Positions 57,239 through 64,000 of a stretch of 64,000 nt of DNA are shown one piece after another (the stretch's first letter is position 1; each line of letters opens with the position of its first letter). The translations under genes and the position numbers were made by a program. The DNA is from Mermis nigrescens (Eukaryota > Nematoda > Enoplea > Mermithida > Mermithidae). The DNA lies in contig JAVLUZ010000171.1 in NCBI GenBank assembly GCA_036768485.1, positions 248,001 through 312,000 on the forward strand, in the 5' to 3' direction. The notes beneath the pieces are model-generated. The model did no database searches. It was not told the DNA's origin and worked only from the letters and a program-made list of their open reading frames with translations.

Positions 57239-58815
57239 ATCATAGATAGCGCGATAGCGCTACCTATAATATACTTGGTTATCGTTTTTTATGTTTATCA
57301 CAGCGAGTGCGAAATTTGTGTCCCCCTCAGAGCAACAACGGCACACACCTGGGAGGTGCGGTTTTTTTAATCGATAGATAATTAAAAAATTCGATGCCGG
57401 TCTTTTTTTGTTTACGCTCTTTATCGAGTTAGCAATGAGTGGAGTGTGTAAAGTGTAAACCGAAAAATTAAATAATTTGCGGACGGCCAATTTTTTTTAA
57501 AATGTTGCCCCTTAGCTGCAGATTACGAAACTGACCTCAAAATTTCTTTACACTCAATGGTTGTTGCTCAAAAATGTAAAGTATACGAGTTTTTTACTCT
57601 TTGCGTGTCCTTCAGCTTATCAAACTCAATTTTAGTTTCTGTGCAGTCCATCAAACTCAATTTTAGTTTCTGTGAAGTCCAATTGCTTTTATATCGCAGA
57701 GGATTACAATATCTAAAAAAATTTTTTTTCTTCTCTTTTAACGCAATATTTCTTAATTTGTAATCGTTTTAGTGTAAAGGGTTCGAGACGAAAAAATAAA
57801 TTTATTCAGCTACTCCGCTAAGTAGGCGAAACATGCTGATTATGCTTAAAATGTGCCCTGACCTTTGCGTGACAGATCGTAATTTATTTTGTTACTATGC
57901 ACCCAATATTGCGTTATTAGCACAAGTGTAAAGTTTACACTGAGAAGCGCTTTTCTGCTTAGAGCATTGGGTATTAAACAATTTGCGGGGGTCCAATTTT
58001 TTCATAAAATGTTGCCCCTGGGCTGTAGATTACGAATCTGACCTTAAAAGTTCTTTACACTTAATAGTCATTGCACAAAAGTGTAAAGTATACGGGTCTT
58101 TTACTCTTAGCGTGTCCTCAAGCTTAACTAACTCAATTTTTGGTTTCTGTGCAGTCCAATTAGTTTTATAATGTAGAGGGTTACAGTATCTCAAAACTTA
58201 AATTTTTTCTCTTTTAACGCAATATTTCTTGATCTGTGATCATTTTAGCATAAAGGGTTCGAGACAAAAAACGAAATTTCTTCAGCTACTCCGCTAAGTA
58301 GGCGGAACACGGTGATTATGCTTAAAATGTGCCCTGACCTAAGTGTTACAGATCCTAGTTTGTTTTAGTTCTATACACCCAATATTGCGTTATTAGCACA
58401 AGTGTAAAGTTTACACTGAAAAACACTTTTCCGCCCAGAGCATTGGGTATCGAACAATTTGCGGAGGGCCAATTTTTCAAAAAAAGTTGCCCCTGAGTTG
58501 TAGATTACGAATCTGAACTTAAAATTTCTTTACACTCAATGGTTTTTGCACAAAAGTCTAAAGTATACGGGTTTTTACTCTTAGCGTGTCCTGAGGCTCA
58601 TCTAACACCATTTTTGGTTTCTGTGTAGCCATACAAGTTTTATGATGTAGGAGGTTACAATATCTCAAAAACCATTTTTCTCTTTTAAAGCAATATTTCT
58701 TGATCTGTGATCGTTTCAGTGTAAAGAGTTCGAGACGAAAAAGGAATTTCTTCAGCCACTCCGCTAAGTAGGCGGAACATACTGATTATGCTTAGAATAT
58801 GCCAGCGTTACAGAT
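57239..58815 (+). mobile_element. Y-family element, longest copy, three internal units
   Basis: Hairpin start (ATAGATAGCGC, GATA, GCGCTACCTAT), then TATCACAGCGAGTG. Internal units each begin CAATTTGCGG or AATAATTTGCGG, at about 57470, 57965 and 58443 (about 494 and 478 bp apart). Each unit contains CGAATCTGACC or a variant, TTTACACT, AAAGTATACG, GTTCGAGAC, AAGTAGGCG and GTGTAAAGTTTACACTGA. Non-coding. Confidence 0.7.
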
Positions 58816-58954
58816 CCTCTGATAATTAATTTAATGCTAAATTAACAGTCGTGAATGCAGCGAAGAAGATTTATGCTCCATCTTGCGAATTTCGCTGCTT
58901 GCCATAATTCCTGTGTTAATCACTGTTTTTTCAATTAATTGTATTAGTGTCGGC

Positions 58955-59105
58955 CTCTTACATGGGCAGCCAGAAAATTCTGGGGGTTTTGGCTCGGTGG
59001 AATCGCCAAAAATGTTACTAAAAATAGAATTCTGGGGTCTTATGCAATCTGCGCGGGTTGTTAAACTTATGTGAGAACATAAACCCCCACGCTAACGTGT
59101 GGTTG
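58955..59105. repeat. CATAGGTGGGCGG-type MITE remnant
   Basis: ACATGGGCAGCCAGAAAATTC start and CCCCCACGCTAACGTGTGG end, with an AGAATTCTGGGG core. Internally deleted compared with 16672-16946. Confidence 0.4.
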
Positions 59106-59183
59106 GCCTACTCGTACGTTTTTTGCCAATTTCAAAAAATAAGACCAAGCACATGCTCGTTATCCTTTGATTGATCATACACT

Positions 59184-59354
59184 TATAGTCTGTCTTACTC
59201 AAGTTCGATCATAAATTTTAAAACCATATTCTGACAATAATCTGACAGATTGCGATTACAGCATTGATCTAATAAATATTTATCGCAACCCTCGGCTTAC
59301 TGTCGGTGAAAATTCTTAGAATTCATGCACGAAGTTATGTGAAACAGACAATAG
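59184..59354. mobile_element. TAGTCTG-family MITE abutting F
   Basis: TATAGTCTGTCTTACTCAAG start and TTATGTGAAACAGACAATAG end. The F element begins two bases later, so F inserted at its edge. Confidence 0.6.
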
Positions 59355-59355
59355 A

Positions 59356-60121
59356 CTAGCAAAGAAAAAATGCTCCGATGGAACAAAAAAGATGAATATA
59401 CTTGGAATTGTGGATTATTATGGATGTAAAAGGAGGGGACTAGGAAAAATCTACCTAAAGTCGGAAAATCTGCTAAAAATCACACTTTCTCTAAGCAACG
59501 CAAAAAATCGATGTATATTCTGCGGCCAACAGATTAAAATAAATATTCAACCATAACAATGATTGAAACAGCAGCACGTTAGCTATGCAGTAGCTATGGG
59601 AAACGATATTAAGTAAACTAACAGTCTTCCAAGCCAATTGAATGAAATAGCAAACATCGAAGACAATTGAGACATGGTTGGTTTAAAACAGTAGGAAACG
59701 CGTAAGTTGACTTGAAACAGACTAAATGTAGATACACTAGCATGCCCGAAACGATTGTTTGCACTAATCAATCGGCTCCTGCTTTGCTTGCTATAATGCT
59801 CATAACAAAATAAAACAACTTTAAATACAATACCACTTAGTTTTCTATCAATCAGGTGCCAGCAATTTAAAAAAGTAACCTTGATAGATTATGTTTATAC
59901 ACTCTTATCTGAAACTTCCAACATTATTTAAAAAAGACACTTTTTTAGAGGCCGCAGAATACACATCGGTTTTTTGCGTTGCTAAGAGAAAGTGTGATTT
60001 TTAGCAGATTTTCCGACTTTAGGTAGATTTTTCCTAGTCCCCTCCTTTTACATCCATAATAATCCACAATTCCAAGTATATTCATCTTTTTTGTTCCATC
60101 GGAGCATTTTTTCTTTGCTAG
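59356..60121. mobile_element. F-family foldback element at the end of X copy 3
   Basis: CTAGCAAAGAAAAAATGCTC and its mirrored end at 60121, arms about 170 bp. Same internal order and orientation as 25872-26633. Confidence 0.75.
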
Positions 60122-63100
60122 TACACTACTTTTAATTAGCGTGATTTCAGTACATCAGTCAGTAAACACAATCAGTAATATGCCACAATAATGACAACAG
60201 TCCAAGAACGCGGAAAACAATATTGTTCTTAACATCAGCATAATCCTTTTTAAACAAGACAACCTTATTGACACCATCCATTTTCAAATTAAAACTCCAT
60301 TAAGTTATTTCTTCTTAATGTGCAGTTCACTTATAATCAAGCACAAATATTTAACCAACGAATTCACACTGCAAATCCTCACTCAATCAATACACAAGCA
60401 CAATGTGTTGTGACTTTTGAAATTGAAAACACCCAATTTTCAATTTTCAAATTGAAAATTGGATCAATTTTCAAATTGAAAATTGGGTCAATTTTAAAAT
60501 TGAAAATTGGGTGTTCGAATTTGCGATAAAGAAAATAATCAAAAGATAGTCACTTGGTTTATTTAAGCCGAGTAATAAAATAACGACCGTCCACCATTTC
60601 CAAACTAAACGCGACTAATCTGATCACTATGAAAAAGTTTTGAAAAATGAGCTTGCTAAGTGAGAGTTGTAAACCAAGAGAAACTTAAAGTTAAAACCTA
60701 CCATTAAATTATTAAGAGACTTATAAAAGATTTTAAACTTTAAGAAAATGGAAAAGGCGGGATGTTGGTAAATTAGAAGGCAAAGTTTTTCGGCAAAAAT
60801 TCAAAAACTTCACGCAAATATCAAATGTAAGGAACACTAACGCTTTGATTTGGTAGTAAAATAAATTTGTAGTATAGACTACATATTAACAACAAATGAA
60901 TAGTGCAAACTTTACACAACTACTAGGCGTAGAGAATACTAACAGTTTACGGCTTATTAATGTACATGATTACAATAAAGCTGCATATCTTTGTCGACTT
61001 CTGTGCACAGTAGTGTGATTGCTGATTCATTTTAAACCACTTTTGCAGGCAATTTACATCAATTAAACGATAGCTCTCCATGTGCAAGATTTCGTGAAAC
61101 ATATTATAAACACGGCTAAGAAGGATTTAACTTTAATGCAACCCATTTAAGACAAAATTACATCTCTTCAATGATCTAAGGACACTTGAACATAATTTTT
61201 AAATCACTTTAGATTACTTTTGAGGGTAAACAAACTCACTTAATTGATGTCTCACATATGAATCCTTGAAAATTTCTTGACTTCAGTTACAAAGTCTCTG
61301 CAAGTCTATCGAATTAAGGTTAACACGTAATGTAAACTTTACACAAACACATAGCGTAAAGAATATTTTAGTCGGATTCGTAATTTTGATATTGCTCCCA
61401 TATTACTTTCAACATTTATTTAAAAATGAGTCCATAATGTTTTAAAGACAATAAACATTAGGTTTAAACCACTTTGCAATACTGCTGAGTGTAAGCAAGC
61501 GCGCCCAACTGACGTATATATTTCATTCCCTGTAAATTTTTATATCTCAGGAAAAAATTTCGGTTTTTGCAATGCTCTAGAACAAAGGCTAACATGCAGT
61601 GTAAAAAATTACTCGGATATTATGATCAACATTCATGAAAAAATTATGTCTCTACAATGGTCTGAGGACATATAAACAATGAGTGTAAACTACTTTACAT
61701 CACTGTTGGATGTAAACAAACGCACCTACGTGACGTCTCACATTTGATCCTTTGAAAACTTCTAGACTCCAGGAAAAAATTAGATTTCTGGAATGCTCAC
61801 AAACGAAGATAAATACATATGTAGTGTAAACTTCATGTAAACACCTAGTGTAAAGAAGATTTTAGTCAGATTCGTAATTTTGATATTGTTCCGATATTAC
61901 GATTAATATTTATGAAAAAATTAAGTCTACATAATGTTCTATGGGCAAACTAACAATTGATGTAAACTACTTTACAACACCGTAGAGTGTAAACATATGT
62001 GCCAGACTGGCATATCAAATTTGGTTCCTGGTCCATTTCTAGACTTGATAAACGTGTCCCTGACTCGTAATCGGAGAAGCAGGCAGAAAAAACAAGACAG
62101 AAACGCATTTTAAACTCCAAAATTTTGACTTTACACTCGCTAAATATTAATGTATAGACAATTTGCTTTGACATGCACCCGATATAAAGCACTTTATTTT
62201 TATTCTATTAGACTTATCCCGACTTCTGGACGGAGAAAGTGGCGAACAAAAAACGCAACAAAAACGTATTTTCCATCATTTAGAACACTGTAAACTTTAA
62301 AATTCCGTACCGAACTCCCCATTGAGTTTAAAGAAATTCGGTTTGGTACAATTTGTAGCTTTTAAATCGTAGTACATTCCTGTGTGCCAAAATTCTGTTG
62401 CAAAAATTATTTGGTATGATTTATCAATCAAACTTCGTAAAAAACGTGTTTTTTCGCCCATTTTTTACCTCTGATTTCGAACTTTACACCACCATAAATA
62501 ACTCAATATTGCGTTTTTTAAATGCGGTTTGCTGCGATGTTTAGCCTCTGAGAGGCACTTTATTAATGCTGTCTTCGATTTACACTGACTCATAAGCGGA
62601 AAAATTTGGCAGAGAAATCTTAGTTAAAATCCGTTTTTTTACACCATCCACTAGAGTGTAAACTTTAAACCCCAGGATCTAACTCACCATAGAGCATAGA
62701 AGACTTTGCTTATATGCAGAATGTAGCCCTTGATCCGCTCTACATTTCTGTCAGAAAACATTTTAAAAAACTCATAACCGGAGTTAGTATCGGACATAGG
62801 CAGGTTGAAAACTCGACCAAAAAGTGCTTTTTCACCCCAGATTTTCGCACTCTTTACACTGCCATTCGATAACTAATGCGAATTTCAAAAAACAAAAAAA
62901 GTGTCATCTGAAGAATTCATCCCTCTATTATCCTATCCTGTTCAATCCTTCGAGTCATCAATACTCAGTTGTCCACATGCCGCAGTAAAAAAGGTCCCAA
63001 AATTTGTCCTATGTTATAACGTTACACAAAAACTTTACACCTTCTTTACACAGTCAATTTTGAGTTTCAAGAAAAACAAAAAAACACGGGCAGCGAATTT

Positions 63101-63225
63101 TTTATTATCTTTCTTTTAAAAAAACCGCACCTTCCAGAAGTGTCCCGTTATAGCTGTAGGGGAGTGCACAGGTGTTGGAGGTACCCAAGTATATTATAGG
63201 TACGCGCTAACGCGCTACCTAAGAT
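60122..63225 (+). mobile_element. X-family element, copy 3 (single-unit form)
   Basis: Starts TACACTACTTTTAATTAG and ends with the hairpin TAGGTACGCGCTAACGCGC and ACCTAAGAT. Nearly colinear with 26634-29738, including the AATTG triplet (about 60430-60513). It lies about 31 kb from copy 1 in the same orientation, which shows that X and its attached F are dispersed together. Confidence 0.75.
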
Positions 63226-63239
63226 AGAGTTATACAGTA

Positions 63240-63800
63240 GGTGCATAGGTACAGTGCCGCTCAAAAGTTTAAGGCCACCCACGATTTTAACGCAATGTCT
63301 GTTTTTATCGTAAATTCTTAACTAATTATTGTTCAAGAGTTCCAAAATTGAACAGAACCATAAATAATAACTATCATCAATTAAAAGTCAACAAAAAAGA
63401 ATCGACTAAAAGGAAATTCGATAGCCTTTAGCTTGAATTAATTATCGTGTACAAAGGGTTAACGAATTGATCAATTTAACGCATTTTTTCTTTGGGATTG
63501 AACCCCAGATTTCCTCCATTTTTCAATCAATTTTGCTCGTTAAATGTACTTGGGAATTAGGTTTCTGAAGTATCTCTCTCATAATTCGTCAAATATTTTT
63601 AATTGAATTGAGTTCCTGGGACTGTAGGCGTCAGAATAATAAAGGCTATCCCGTCTGGTTTTTGCCTTGTGTTTTGGATCATCACCCTTCCGGAAAAAAT
63701 GTCTTGGATGTTTTTTCTGAGGCAGTCACCAAAGAAGGAAACAAGTGCTCCTTAATTAAGTAAATATATGAAGTAGTTAAAAATTTTGGGTTGGAAGGAA
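63240..63800. other. AT-rich stretch, no gene recognised
   Basis: Begins with AGTGCCGCTCAAAAGTTTAAGGCCACCC (about 63253), wording often seen at the ends of Tc1/mariner transposons. No matching opposite end or transposase lies within the window, so a truncated or window-crossing element is possible. Confidence 0.35.
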
Positions 63801-63816
63801 ATGAGACCAGATCACC

Positions 63817-63973
63817 AGGCACATAGCTGTGGGGGGAATGGGGGGTCCGGACCCCCCAAATTCAGAAAAAAATGGAAAAATAGTTTTTTCATACGTTATT
63901 TTGTGCTATTTCTGGCTTAACCCCCAAAATTGGTATTGGTCCCCCCAAAATAGGAGGGCCAGCTACGTGCCTG
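63817..63973. mobile_element. hAT-like MITE with 8-bp target duplication
   Basis: 157 bp with inverted ends CAGGCACATAGCT and AGCTACGTGCCTG (one mismatch). It is flanked by CAGATCAC (63809-63816) and CAGATCAT (63974-63981). CAG ends and an 8-bp duplication match hAT elements. The interior has G- and C-tracts that can pair (GGGGGGTCCGGACCCCCC). No coding capacity. Confidence 0.85.
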
Positions 63974-64000
63974 CAGATCATAACATCATGGCTCCAAATA

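Overview
The window looks like a piece of an AT-rich animal nuclear genome. It has GT-AG introns with phase-matched exons, long intergenic stretches, no operon structure, and a very heavy load of short non-autonomous transposons (MITEs), foldback elements and tandem repeats. A T-box transcription factor of the Tbx1/Tbx10 (optomotor-blind-related-gene-1) type shows it is metazoan. An arthropod-like host is plausible but not proven by anything I can see.

Genes. (1) A Tbx1/10-type gene lies on the minus strand at 45.3-52.2 kb. Four exons (51810-52177, 47812-48085, 46085-46246, 45299-45366) carry an N-terminal eh1-like motif and a complete T-box, with clean splice signals and matching phases. The exon(s) for the C-terminus were not found. 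(2) A second minus-strand gene at 9.0-14.35 kb is supported by up to four exons (14055-14348, 12297-12520, 11224-11396, 9008-9296). The last three join in phase with good GT/AG signals. I do not recognise the protein; it has an acidic/arginine-rich segment and a C-terminus (NSAV) that could bind PDZ domains. (3) A decayed, unidentified coding region fills the left edge (1-902). (4) Two weak small ORFs are noted at 18.26-18.71 kb (+) and 24.0-24.2 kb (-).

Mobile DNA by region. 1.8-3.9 kb is a foldback element whose two ends carry mirror-image arrays of a 17-bp repeat. 8-15 kb is littered with G-rich dispersed repeats, many holding a GGCGC-GAA-GCGCC hairpin. At 15.2-17.6 kb a TTAA-flanked element sits inside an older MITE and itself contains a hAT-like MITE with an 8-bp target duplication. 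21.3-23 kb and 57.2-58.8 kb hold a hairpin-ended family (called Y here) with ~475-bp internal repeats. 23-26.6, 38 and 59-60 kb hold foldback elements (called F). 26.6-29.7, 31.6-38.0 and 60.1-63.2 kb hold three copies of a ~3.1-kb element (called X) that shares the Y end hairpin.

Two X copies, each with an F attached, face each other and form a ~12.9-kb inverted repeat (25872-38724). One of them has expanded its hairpin-end segment into four ~1.07-kb tandem units (31649-35930) that alternate in sequence type A-B-A-B. No protein-coding capacity was seen in X, Y or F, so all would need enzymes supplied from elsewhere.

Stretches with little or nothing recognisable: about 4.0-6.9 kb, 17.6-18.25 kb, 19.7-20.4 kb, 38.7-39.9 kb, 41.4-42.8 kb, 43.1-45.2 kb (except a perfect hairpin at 44.1 kb), 50.1-51.8 kb, 52.8-53.5 kb, 54.7-57.1 kb and 63.25-63.8 kb.
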